This document shows positions 1 through 6,482 of a stretch of DNA of 7,615 bases, piece by piece. Under the pieces are notes generated by a model, which made no database searches, was not told where the DNA came from, and was given only the letters and a program-made list of their open reading frames with translations. The stretch lies in contig DCDI01000068.1 of the NCBI GenBank assembly GCA_002316345.1, forward strand, positions 8,738 through 16,352, written 5' to 3'. This stretch comes from Phyllobacteriaceae bacterium UBA1059 (GTDB taxonomy: Bacteria; Pseudomonadota; Alphaproteobacteria; Rhizobiales; Rhizobiaceae). The position numbers and the translations under genes were made by a program. Position 1 is the stretch's first letter, and each line of letters opens with the position of its first letter.

Positions 1-310
1 AACGCCGGCGTCGGGCCTGGAAGCGGGTGTTGGCCTGATCCTTCAGCCGAATCTGGATGTCGATGCCGGCGCCCGCATCCTCGACCTCGATGAAGTCGAT
101 CTCGTCCAGTTACGCGATGATGCCTTCGGTCAGGCTGAACCCCCTGGCGAAATCCTCGAGGTCGGCCGGCGAGCCCATCATCACCGCATGGGTCGTGCCG
201 GCGTAAGACAGCGCGATCGGCACCTCTTCCGGCACGAAGCGGTCGGCTTGAGTACTGCCATTGCTACGCTGCGCAAAACGGGAAACGCTGGTGATGGCGG
301 GACGCGTCAT
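1..310 (-). pseudogene. fdhD: fdhD/fdsC, formate dehydrogenase maturation sulfurtransferase; 5' part, interrupted by in-frame TAA at codon 67 and cut by window edge
   Basis: FdhD carries sulfur from a cysteine desulfurase to the bis-MGD molybdenum cofactor of formate dehydrogenase and is needed for enzyme activity (family knowledge). The start at 310 lies 2 nt past the fdsA stop (TAG-GA-ATG). The first 66 codons match the FdhD N-terminus: the segment around residues 27-33 (EEVPIAL), the run THAVMMGSPADLEDFARGFSL, and TEGIIA just before the stop. The TAA occupies 112-110. Behind it the same frame continues open to the window edge for 36 codons, beginning LDEIDFIEVEDAG and ending FQARRRR, which is what FdhD has after TEGII and just before its catalytic CGxCG loop. 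A single substitution from CAA, AAA or GAA would explain it. No ATG, GTG or TTG restart codon is present in the 36 codons behind the stop. The catalytic loop itself lies outside the window. If real, the gene is broken unless the stop is read through; a sequence error is the main alternative. Confidence 0.82.
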
Positions 311-312
311 TC

Positions 313-3192
313 CTACTCCGCTGCTTCCAGATGGCCGGCGATGCGGCGCGAGCGCCGCGCCTGCTCGTCATACTCGACCTGCCAATCGGACGGCCCGTTG
401 GAGGGCGAGATCTGCACCGCCGTCACTTTGTATTCCGGGCAGTTGGTGGCCCAATCCGAATAATCGGTGGTGATCACATTGGCCTGCGTCGTGGGGTGGT
501 GGAAGGTCGTGTAAACGACGCCCGGCGACACGCGCGTGGTGATGGTAGCGCGCAAAGTCGTGTCGCCCGAACGGCTCGACAGTTTCACCCAATCATTGTC
601 GTGAATGCCGCGCTGCTCGGCGTCATGCGGATGGATTTCCAGCTTGTCTTCGGGATGCCAGACCACGTTATCCGTGCGCCGCGTCTGCGCGCCGACATTG
701 TATTGCGAGAGAATGCGCCCCGTTGTGAGCAGCAGCGGGAAACGTGGACCGGTGCGCTCGTCGGTGGCGACATATTCGGTGCGGATGAACTTGCCCTTGC
801 CGCGCACGAAGCCATCCACATGCATGATCGGCGAACCGACCGGGAAGTGCTCGTTGCAGGGCCACTGCACCGAACCGACCTGGTCAAGGTAGGGGTAGTT
901 GACGCCGGCGAAGGACGGCGTGGTGATCGCGATCTCGTCCATGATCTCTGAGGGATGCGTGTAATCCCAATCGAGCCCCATGGCGCGCGCGAGGTTCTGC
1001 GTCACCTCCCAGTCGGCATACCCGTTTTTCGGCGTCATGACCTTGCGCACGCGGTTGATGCGGCGCTCGGCATTGGTGAAGGTGCCGTCCTTTTCCAGGA
1101 AGGTCGAGCCCGGCAGGAAGACATGGGCGTAATTGGCGGTCTCGTTGAGGAAGAGGTCCTGCACCACCACGCACTCCATGGCCGCTAGACCCGCCGCGAC
1201 ATGCTTGGTGTCGGGATCGGATTGCAGGATGTCCTCGCCCTGGATGTAGAGGCCCTTGAAGGAGCCTTCCACGGCGGCATCCAGCATGTTGGGGATGCGC
1301 AAGCCCGGTTCGGACGAGATCGTCACGCCCCACATCTTCTCGAACACGTCGCGCGCGGCTTCATCCGACACATGGCGGTAGCCCGGCAATTCATGCGGGA
1401 AGGAGCCCATGTCGCAGGAGCCCTGCACGTTGTTCTGACCGCGCAGCGGGTTCACGCCGACGCCGGGCCGGCCGATATTGCCGGTGACCATGGCGAGGTT
1501 GGCGATCGCCATCACCGTGGTCGAGCCCTGGCTGTGTTCGGTGACGCCGAGGCCGTAATAGATCGCGCCATTGCCACCGGTGGCGAACAGGCGCGCGGCG
1601 CGGCGGATCTCGTCGGCTGGCACGCCGGTGTAGTCTTCGGTGGCTTCCGGGCTGTGCCTGATATCAGACACGAACTCCGCCCAGTCCTCGAATTCCGACC
1701 AGTCGCAGCGGTCGCGGATGAAGCTTTCGTCCTGAAGCCCTTCGGTGACAATGACATGCGCCAACGCCGTCATGACGGCGACATTGGTGCCGGGCTTGAG
1801 CGCCAGATGGTGCGCGGCCTCGATATGCGGCGACTTCACGAGGTCTGTGCGACGCGGATCGATCACGATCAGCTGCGCGCCCTGCCGCAACCGCTTCTTC
1901 AACCGCGAGCCGAACACGGGGTGGCCGTCGGTGGGGTTAGCGCCGATCACCACGACAACGTCGCTATGTTCCACGGAATCGAAGTTTTGCGTTCCGGCCG
2001 AGGTGCCGAACGCTTGGCCAAGGCCGTAGCCGGTGGGCGAATGGCAGACCCGGGCGCAAGTATCGACATTGTTGTTGCCGAAGCCGGCACGGATCAGCTT
2101 CTGCACGAGGAAGGTTTCCTCATTGGTGCAGCGGGACGATGTGATGCCGCCAACGGAAGCGCGGCCATACTGATACTGCAGGCGGCGGAACTCGGATGCG
2201 GTATGGGCGAGCGCCTCTTCCCACGAGACTTCGCGCCAGAGATCGGTGATGTTTTCCCGGATCATTGGGTTGAGGATGCGGTCCTTGTGGGTGGAGTAAC
2301 CGTAGGCGAAGCGACCCTTGACGCAGGAATGGCCGCGATTGGCCTGGCCTTCCTTCCACGGCACCATGCGGATCAGCTCTTCGCCGCGCATCTCCGCCTT
2401 GAAGGAGCAGCCAACGCCGCAATAGGCGCAGGTGGTGACGGCGGAATGTTCGGGCTGGCCGATTTCGATGACAGACTTTTCCGTCAGCGTCGCGGTCGGG
2501 CAGGCCTGAACGCAGGCGCCGCAGGATACGCATTCGGAATCGACAAAGAGCTCGTGCGCGCTCGGCGACACACGTGAATCAAAGCCACGGCCCTCTATGG
2601 TCAGCGCGAAGGTGCCCTGCACTTCCTGGCAGGCACGCACGCAGCGCGAGCAGACAATGCATTTCGAGGGATCATAGGTGAAGTACGGATTTGACTCATC
2701 CTTCGGCATCCACTTGGCGTTGATACCGCCGTCCTGCTTCACACGGACGTGGTTGTCGCCTTCATAGCCGTAGCGCACATCGCGCAAACCGACCGCGCCC
2801 GCCATATCCTGCAGCTCGCAATCGCCATTGGCCGCACAGGTCAAACAGTCGAGCGGGTGGTCGGAGATATAAAGCTCCATCACGCCCTTGCGTATGGTCT
2901 TCAGCCGATCGGTCTGGGTGTGGACGACCATGCCTTCCATCGCTGGCGTGGTGCAGGAGGCCGGCGTGCCGTTGCGGCCTTCCACTTCAACCAGGCACAA
3001 ACGGCAGGAGCCGAACGCATCCACCATGTCGGTGGCGCAAAGCTTCGGCACCTGAATGCCGGCTTCCATGGACGCGCGCATCACCGAGGTGCCTTCCGGC
3101 ACGGTGATCTCGCGGCCGTCGATGGTTAGCGTGATTGTCTTGTCGGACAGCGCGGCGGGCGTGCCGAAGTCGATTTCGTGGATCAGACCCAT
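313..3192 (-). CDS. fdsA: NAD-dependent formate dehydrogenase, alpha (catalytic molybdopterin) subunit FdsA
   Basis: Catalytic subunit that oxidises formate to CO2 at a bis-MGD molybdenum centre and passes electrons down an Fe-S chain to FdsG/FdsB in the cytoplasm. The product is 959 residues, the usual FdsA length. Visible in order: NuoG-like [2Fe-2S] ligands C52, C63, C66, C80; a His-ligated [4Fe-4S] set H112, C116, C119, C125; two ferredoxin-type clusters C178/181/184/188 and C221/224/227/231; the MopB cluster C255, C258, C262, C290; K292 (in CVKGRF); the Mo ligand C383 followed by H384 (ARVCHSPTG); and R584 (PLRGQNN). These sit a constant 3 residues before the Rhodobacter capsulatus residues I recall as K295, C386, H387 and R587. 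It is a cysteine, not a selenocysteine, enzyme, with no Tat signal. I chose the ATG at 3192 because GAGGAGG lies 8 nt upstream; the in-frame ATG at 3267 would overlap the preceding gene and add a non-homologous 25 residues. Confidence 0.97.
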   Translation of the reverse strand: MGLIHEIDFGTPAALSDKTITLTIDGREITVPEGTSVMRASMEAGIQVPKLCATDMVDAFGSCRLCLVEVEGRNGTPASCTTPAMEGMVVHTQTDRLKTIRKGVMELYISDHPLDCLTCAANGDCELQDMAGAVGLRDVRYGYEGDNHVRVKQDGGINAKWMPKDESNPYFTYDPSKCIVCSRCVRACQEVQGTFALTIEGRGFDSRVSPSAHELFVDSECVSCGACVQACPTATLTEKSVIEIGQPEHSAVTTCAYCGVGCSFKAEMRGEELIRMVPWKEGQANRGHSCVKGRFAYGYSTHKDRILNPMIRENITDLWREVSWEEALAHTASEFRRLQYQYGRASVGGITSSRCTNEETFLVQKLIRAGFGNNNVDTCARVCHSPTGYGLGQAFGTSAGTQNFDSVEHSDVVVVIGANPTDGHPVFGSRLKKRLRQGAQLIVIDPRRTDLVKSPHIEAAHHLALKPGTNVAVMTALAHVIVTEGLQDESFIRDRCDWSEFEDWAEFVSDIRHSPEATEDYTGVPADEIRRAARLFATGGNGAIYYGLGVTEHSQGSTTVMAIANLAMVTGNIGRPGVGVNPLRGQNNVQGSCDMGSFPHELPGYRHVSDEAARDVFEKMWGVTISSEPGLRIPNMLDAAVEGSFKGLYIQGEDILQSDPDTKHVAAGLAAMECVVVQDLFLNETANYAHVFLPGSTFLEKDGTFTNAERRINRVRKVMTPKNGYADWEVTQNLARAMGLDWDYTHPSEIMDEIAITTPSFAGVNYPYLDQVGSVQWPCNEHFPVGSPIMHVDGFVRGKGKFIRTEYVATDERTGPRFPLLLTTGRILSQYNVGAQTRRTDNVVWHPEDKLEIHPHDAEQRGIHDNDWVKLSSRSGDTTLRATITTRVSPGVVYTTFHHPTTQANVITTDYSDWATNCPEYKVTAVQISPSNGPSDWQVEYDEQARRSRRIAGHLEAAE

Positions 3193-3200
3193 CGGAAAAC

Positions 3201-3207
3201 CCTCCTC
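3201..3207 (-). promoter_or_regulatory. Shine-Dalgarno of fdsA, overlapping the DUF4287 stop codon
   Basis: On the minus strand GAGGAGG ends 8 nt before the ATG at 3192. Its first two bases are also the last two of the TGA stop (3208-3206) of the preceding DUF4287 gene. A ribosome terminating there sits on the fdsA initiation site. This decides the fdsA start and implies coupled translation. Confidence 0.8.
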
Positions 3208-3415
3208 AAGCTTTCTCTGCCCGAACATGTGCAACGATCGCGTTGGCGTGCCCGTGGCCCAAGCCATGCTCGGCCTTCAGCCAATTAACGACGTCCATGT
3301 GCTTCTGCTCCGACCGCTCGCGCGCCAGCGACAGCCAATGATCGATCAGCTTGCCATAGGTCTTCTCGATCGACGGAAAGTAGGATGCCGGCCCCTTGAC
3401 CTTCTCGGTGCTCAT
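3206..3415 (-). CDS. DUF4287 domain protein, small, embedded between fdsB and fdsA
   Basis: A 69-residue, soluble, basic protein of unknown function. The DUF4287 signature fills nearly the whole chain: an N-terminal stretch SYFPSIEKTYGK (11-22), W27, then KHMDVVNWLKAEHGLGHGHA (38-57) and NAIVAH (58-63), the most recognisable block of the family. No signal peptide, membrane segment or metal-binding cysteine is visible; the conserved H50, H54, H56 and H63 are the only candidate ligands. The start at 3415 overlaps the fdsB stop by four bases (ATGA), with GGAGG 7 nt upstream inside fdsB; its own stop merges with the fdsA Shine-Dalgarno. It is therefore an integral cistron of the formate dehydrogenase operon, expected to be made with the enzyme. 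A longer in-frame ORF begins at 3538 but its first 41 codons are antisense-like nonsense within fdsB. It does not resemble FdsD, the delta subunit. Any role in formate dehydrogenase assembly is inference from position only. Confidence 0.9.
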   Translation of the reverse strand: MSTEKVKGPASYFPSIEKTYGKLIDHWLSLARERSEQKHMDVVNWLKAEHGLGHGHANAIVAHVRAEKA

Positions 3416-4968
3416 TCCGCGGCCTCCCGCATCGGTGTTGGCCCAAAGTCTTCCGGAAAATGGGTCAGCGCGCTCATCACGGGATAGGGCGTGAAGCCCC
3501 CCAACGCGCAGAGCGATCCAAACTTCATCGTGTTGCAAAGGTCTTCAACCAGCGCGAGGTTCCGTTCGGGCTCGATGCCAGCGCGCACTTTGTCGAGAAC
3601 TTCCACACCGCGCGTGGAGCCGATGCGGCAGGGGGTGCACTTGCCGCAGCTTTCGACCGCGCAGAACTCCATGGCAAAGCGTGCCTGGTTCAGCATATCG
3701 GCGGTGTCGTCGAACACAACGATGCCGGCATGCCCAATCAGCCCGCCCTTGGCTGCAAAGGCCTCATAGTCGAATGGCGTGTCGAACAAGCTTTGCGGAA
3801 AATAGGCGCCGAGCGGACCGCCGACCTGCACTGCCTTGATCGGCCGGCCGGTTGCCGTGCCGCCCGCGATTTCGTTGACGATCTCGCCCAGTGTCAGACC
3901 GAAAGCGGCTTCGAACAGCCCGCCATAACGAACATTGCCGGCGATCTGGATGGGGATCGTGCCGCGCGAGCGGCCCATGCCGAAGTCGCGATAGAACGCC
4001 CCGCCCTTATCGAGGATGATCGGGACGGAGGCGAGCGAGATTAGGTTGTTGATGACCGTCGGCTTGCCGAACAAGCCCTGGATGGCCGGCAGTGGCGGCT
4101 TGGCGCGCACCACGCCGCGCTTGCCTTCGAGGCTGTTCAACAGCGCCGTTTCCTCACCGCAGACATAAGCGCCGGCGCCGACGCGGACTTCCATGTCGAA
4201 TAGGTTGGACGAGCCCAGCACGTTCCAGCCGAGCAGGCCGGTCTTGCGCGCGATCAGGATCGCTTCGTTGAGAACCTTGATCGCTTCGGGATATTCGGAA
4301 CGGATATAGACATAGCCATGCGTCGCACCGGTTGCGATGCCGGCGATGATCATGCCTTCGATCAGCACAAAGGGATCGCCTTCGAGGATCATCCGATCAG
4401 CAAACGTGCCGCTGTCGCCCTCGTCGCCATTGCACACGATGTATTTGTTGGTGGCCTTGGCATCATGCACGGTCTGCCACTTGATGCCGGTTGGAAAGCC
4501 CGCACCGCCCCGCCCGCGCAGGCCGGATTCGGTAACCTGCTTGACGATGTCGAGCGGCGTCATGGCGAGCGCATTGCGCAGGCCGGCCAGACCGCCATGC
4601 GCTTCATAGTCTTCCAGCGACAGCGGATCGATGATGCCGCAGCGCGCAAAGGTCAACCGCTGCTGACGTTTCAGGAAAGGGATCTGCTCGGGATCGCCAA
4701 GGGCAAGCGGATGATCGCCGCCTTGGAGGAAGCCGGCGGCAAAGAGCGTGTCGACATCTCTCGCAGTCACCGGCCCATAGGCGACCCGTTCACCGGCGGT
4801 TTCGACTTCAACCATCGGCTCCAGCCACGCCATGCCGCGCGAACCGTTACGGACAATGGCGATATCGAGACTTTTCGCGGCTGCCGTGTCACGGATTGCC
4901 TTCGCTACCTTGTCGGCGCCCAATGCCAGGGCAAAGGAGTCGCGGGGAATGTAGACGCGGATTGTCAT
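3412..4968 (-). CDS. fdsB: NAD-dependent formate dehydrogenase, beta subunit FdsB (NuoF-like, FMN and NADH site)
   Basis: Diaphorase subunit of the soluble formate dehydrogenase: it takes electrons from FdsA/FdsG through Fe-S and FMN and reduces NAD+. The product is 518 residues, normal for FdsB. An N-terminal thioredoxin-like extension (about 1-110) precedes the NuoF core. The core shows the glycine-rich nucleotide loop GLRGRGGAGFPTG (149-161), the FMN region CNGDEGDSGTFADR (179-192) and GAGAYVCGEETALLNSLEG (264-282), then an SLBB-like region (about 335-420), and the [4Fe-4S] ligands ESCGKCTPCRIGS (C441, C444, C447) with the distal C487. The start at 4968 overlaps the fdsG stop by four bases (ATGA) and has GGAGGTG about 5 nt upstream. 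The 3' end encodes the Shine-Dalgarno for the following DUF4287 gene. Intact, with no missing key residue. Confidence 0.97.
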   Translation of the reverse strand: MTIRVYIPRDSFALALGADKVAKAIRDTAAAKSLDIAIVRNGSRGMAWLEPMVEVETAGERVAYGPVTARDVDTLFAAGFLQGGDHPLALGDPEQIPFLKRQQRLTFARCGIIDPLSLEDYEAHGGLAGLRNALAMTPLDIVKQVTESGLRGRGGAGFPTGIKWQTVHDAKATNKYIVCNGDEGDSGTFADRMILEGDPFVLIEGMIIAGIATGATHGYVYIRSEYPEAIKVLNEAILIARKTGLLGWNVLGSSNLFDMEVRVGAGAYVCGEETALLNSLEGKRGVVRAKPPLPAIQGLFGKPTVINNLISLASVPIILDKGGAFYRDFGMGRSRGTIPIQIAGNVRYGGLFEAAFGLTLGEIVNEIAGGTATGRPIKAVQVGGPLGAYFPQSLFDTPFDYEAFAAKGGLIGHAGIVVFDDTADMLNQARFAMEFCAVESCGKCTPCRIGSTRGVEVLDKVRAGIEPERNLALVEDLCNTMKFGSLCALGGFTPYPVMSALTHFPEDFGPTPMREAAE

Positions 4969-5441
4969 GCACGCACCTCCGCCACGATCTCGCGGAGCTT
5001 ATCGTCATCCAGCCTGCCGATCAGCTGACCGTCCAGCATCGCGGCCGGCGCGCACGCGCAGAGACCGAGGCAAAACACCGGCTCCAGCGTCACGGCATTG
5101 TCGGCCGACGTTTCGTGAAAATTCAGCCCGAGCAGTTCCATGGCACGCTCAGCCATGGCCTCGCCGCCCATGGCCTGACAGGCTTCGGCGCGGCAGATCT
5201 TGAGGACATGCCGCCCGGCCGGGTGTTTGCGGTAGTCATGGTAGAAGGTGATGACGCCGTGAACATCGGCGCGCGACAGGTTCAGCGCATCGGCAACCAC
5301 CGGCACCGTCTCGTCCGGCACATAGCCGAACTCTTCCTGAATGCCGTGGAGGATGGGCAGCAGCGCGCCGTCCTGGCCTTTGAAAGCGTCGACCACATCG
5401 GCCACGCGCTGCCTTGTCTCGGTACCTGCCGCCTGCATCAT
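4965..5441 (-). CDS. fdsG: NAD-dependent formate dehydrogenase, gamma subunit FdsG (NuoE-like [2Fe-2S])
   Basis: Small thioredoxin-fold [2Fe-2S] subunit that works with FdsB in the NAD-reducing module. The product is 158 residues, matching the family. A helical N-terminal part (about 10-70; LLPILHGIQEEFGYVP, then GVITFYHDYR) precedes the ferredoxin-like domain. The four cluster ligands are C83 and C88 (CRAEAC) and C124 and C128 (CLGLC), the NuoE spacing CxxxxC...CxxxC; an extra C130 is adjacent. Two consecutive ATGs (5441 and 5438) could serve as start; the first is 8 nt from AGGGAGGG (5457-5450), an ideal spacing, so I prefer it. It is the first gene of the operon, preceded by a 95-bp regulatory gap behind the LysR gene, and is followed by fdsB with an ATGA overlap. 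Confidence 0.96.
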   Translation of the reverse strand: MMQAAGTETRQRVADVVDAFKGQDGALLPILHGIQEEFGYVPDETVPVVADALNLSRADVHGVITFYHDYRKHPAGRHVLKICRAEACQAMGGEAMAERAMELLGLNFHETSADNAVTLEPVFCLGLCACAPAAMLDGQLIGRLDDDKLREIVAEVRA

Positions 5442-5536
5442 GTGCAGGGCCCTCCCTGGATCCGTTTTCTAGCGAAGAAACAGATCAGCCGGCTTTATTC
5501 AATAAGCCGCTCCCGTTACGCGATAGAACAATTCTA
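5442..5536 (-). promoter_or_regulatory. fds operon upstream region (LysR gene to fdsG)
   Basis: This 95-bp gap is the only sizeable non-coding stretch before the structural genes, so the operon promoter most likely lies here, though transcription may also run in from the LysR gene. It is locally AT-richer than the flanking genes. It contains two dyads (5522-5538 and 5490-5509, listed separately) and the strong fdsG Shine-Dalgarno AGGGAGGG at 5457-5450. No convincing -35/-10 pair is visible; TAGAAA at 5471-5466 is a weak -10 candidate at a plausible distance from the dyads, which would fit an activator-dependent promoter. Confidence 0.6.
5490..5509. repeat. Second dyad in the fds control region, candidate LysR activation site or hairpin
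   Basis: On the plus strand CGGCTT is followed by an 8-nt middle and AAGCCG. The central TTATT-C-AATAA (5495-5505) is itself a perfect palindrome centred on 5500, exactly 30 bp from the centre of the upstream dyad. As RNA it could fold into a bulged hairpin, but no U-run follows on the minus strand, so an intrinsic terminator for the LysR gene is not supported. Confidence 0.5.
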
Positions 5537-5538
5537 TC
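5522..5538. promoter_or_regulatory. Candidate LysR-family operator, ATAG-N7-CTAT dyad
   Basis: Perfect inverted repeat with 7-bp arms: GATAGAA, CAA, TTCTATC on the plus strand, centred on 5530. It fits the general LysR-family rule T-N11-A inside a dyad, and its half-sites ATAG-N7-CTAT resemble those of the OxyR type. It overlaps the last codons of the adjacent LysR gene (stop at 5539-5537) and lies about 80 bp before the fdsG start. The neighbouring LysR protein is the natural candidate to bind it; binding is inferred, not shown. Confidence 0.65.
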
Positions 5539-6430
5539 AGATGATCGGCAATTCCGCAGCCAGCAGCCGCGCTTCCTGCAACAAGGCGGCAACGAGCGGC
5601 GTGTGCGGTTCGCGCTTCGGCACCACCAGACCGATGCGGTGGCTGACATCGGGTTCGGTGATCGGAATGGCGCGCAGCGTCGATGACAGGCCAAGCAAGG
5701 CCAGATCGAACGGCATCACCGACGCCCATTTGCCGGTCAGCACATGCGAAAGAAGCGCGATAGTAGAGTTGGATTCCATCGTCGCGGACGGCTCGACGCC
5801 CGCTTCGGTCAGATGCTTGTTGATGATCCGGCGATTCTGCATTTCCGGCGTCATCAAACAAAGCGGCAGGGTTGCGACCTCGGCCCAGCTCACGCTGTCG
5901 CGATCGGCGAACATCGTGTTGAAGGCGGTGATGAGCTGGTAGCGCTCGGAATAAAGCGGCAGCGTGGAGACGCGGCCGAGCGGCTCGTTGTCGACGTATG
6001 TCAGGCCGGCATCGGCTTCGAGATGGTCGAGATCGGCCAGCACCTCGACCGATGTGCGCGACAGGATGGAAAAGGTGACGTGGGGATGGCGCTCGCGAAA
6101 CGGGGTCGTCAGCCGCGCCACCATGGCCAAAGCCGTGGGGATCGCCGAAATGCGCAGATGACCGGACAGGCCGCGTCTGGCCGCCCGCATTTCCTCGCGC
6201 ATGGTGCGGGCGTCACCCACGATGCGGCGGGCCCAATCCAGCACGCGCTCGCCTTCCGGCGTCAGACCCTGGAAGCGCGAGCCGCGCTGCACCAGGCTGA
6301 CGCCGAGCTGTTCTTCCAGCTGCTTGATCGCCGCCGACAGCGTGGGCTGCGTGACGCCCGCTTCTTCCGCCGCGCGGCCGAAATGCTGGTGCCGCGCCAG
6401 CGTGATGAAGAATTCGAGCTTGTCGATCAT
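5537..6430 (-). CDS. LysR-type transcriptional regulator, probable regulator of the fds operon
   Basis: A 297-residue DNA-binding regulator of normal LysR-family length. The N-terminal winged helix-turn-helix covers about residues 1-60, with the typical FGRAAEEAGVTQPTLSAAIK (17-36) and the QLEEQLGVSLVQR that follows; a linker helix (about 60-90) leads to the periplasmic-binding-protein-like effector domain (about 92-290), which begins LRISAIPTALAMVARLT. The start ATG at 6430 gives the standard opening of the family; only a modest AGGG lies 7-8 nt upstream. It is codirectional with fdsG, whereas many LysR genes, including as I recall fdsR of Cupriavidus, are divergent from their target. The LysR-type dyad touching its stop codon supports control of fds. 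The effector could be formate, but nothing in the sequence shows this. Confidence 0.93.
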   Translation of the reverse strand: MIDKLEFFITLARHQHFGRAAEEAGVTQPTLSAAIKQLEEQLGVSLVQRGSRFQGLTPEGERVLDWARRIVGDARTMREEMRAARRGLSGHLRISAIPTALAMVARLTTPFRERHPHVTFSILSRTSVEVLADLDHLEADAGLTYVDNEPLGRVSTLPLYSERYQLITAFNTMFADRDSVSWAEVATLPLCLMTPEMQNRRIINKHLTEAGVEPSATMESNSTIALLSHVLTGKWASVMPFDLALLGLSSTLRAIPITEPDVSHRIGLVVPKREPHTPLVAALLQEARLLAAELPII

Positions 6431-6442
6431 GCCCGGACCCTA

Positions 6443-6476
6443 GCGGCTCGAACCCGATCCGGCCCGGACGAGCCGC
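6443..6476. repeat. 8-bp inverted repeat between the VOC gene and the LysR gene
   Basis: GCGGCTCG (6443-6450) and CGAGCCGC (6469-6476) are perfect arms around an 18-nt spacer, itself able to pair partly (TCCG-gcc-CGGA). It fills most of the 52-bp gap ending at the LysR start. It has no U-run on the minus strand. It could be a weak or Rho-assisted transcript end for the VOC gene, or a control site in the LysR leader. Confidence 0.5.
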
Positions 6477-6482
6477 GACGGT

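Noticed and set aside
110..112. The fdhD stop as a recoded codon such as selenocysteine
   Set aside because: The codon is TAA, not TGA, and FdhD has no conserved cysteine or selenocysteine at this position.
1201..2577. 458-codon open frame on the plus strand, inside fdsA
   Set aside because: It lies entirely antisense to a full-length, motif-complete fdsA, its composition (rich in A, G, H, D, R) is that of a high-GC shadow frame, and it shows no recognisable domain.
3193..3267. Longer fdsA N-terminus from the ATG at 3267
   Set aside because: It would overlap the DUF4287 gene, adds 25 residues with no FdsA likeness, and ignores the ideal Shine-Dalgarno in front of the ATG at 3192.
3206..3415. 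The small gene between fdsB and fdsA as FdsD (delta subunit)
   Set aside because: The size is similar, but the sequence carries the DUF4287 block (WLKAEHGLGHGHAN) and FdsD normally follows fdsC; a true fdsD, if present, would be beyond the left edge.
5490..5509. Intrinsic terminator for the LysR gene
   Set aside because: The stem is short and bulged and is not followed by a run of U on the minus strand.
4896..5942. 348-codon plus-strand open frame spanning fdsG, the control region and part of the LysR gene
   Set aside because: It runs antisense to two well-supported genes and across their regulatory gap, with no domain likeness.
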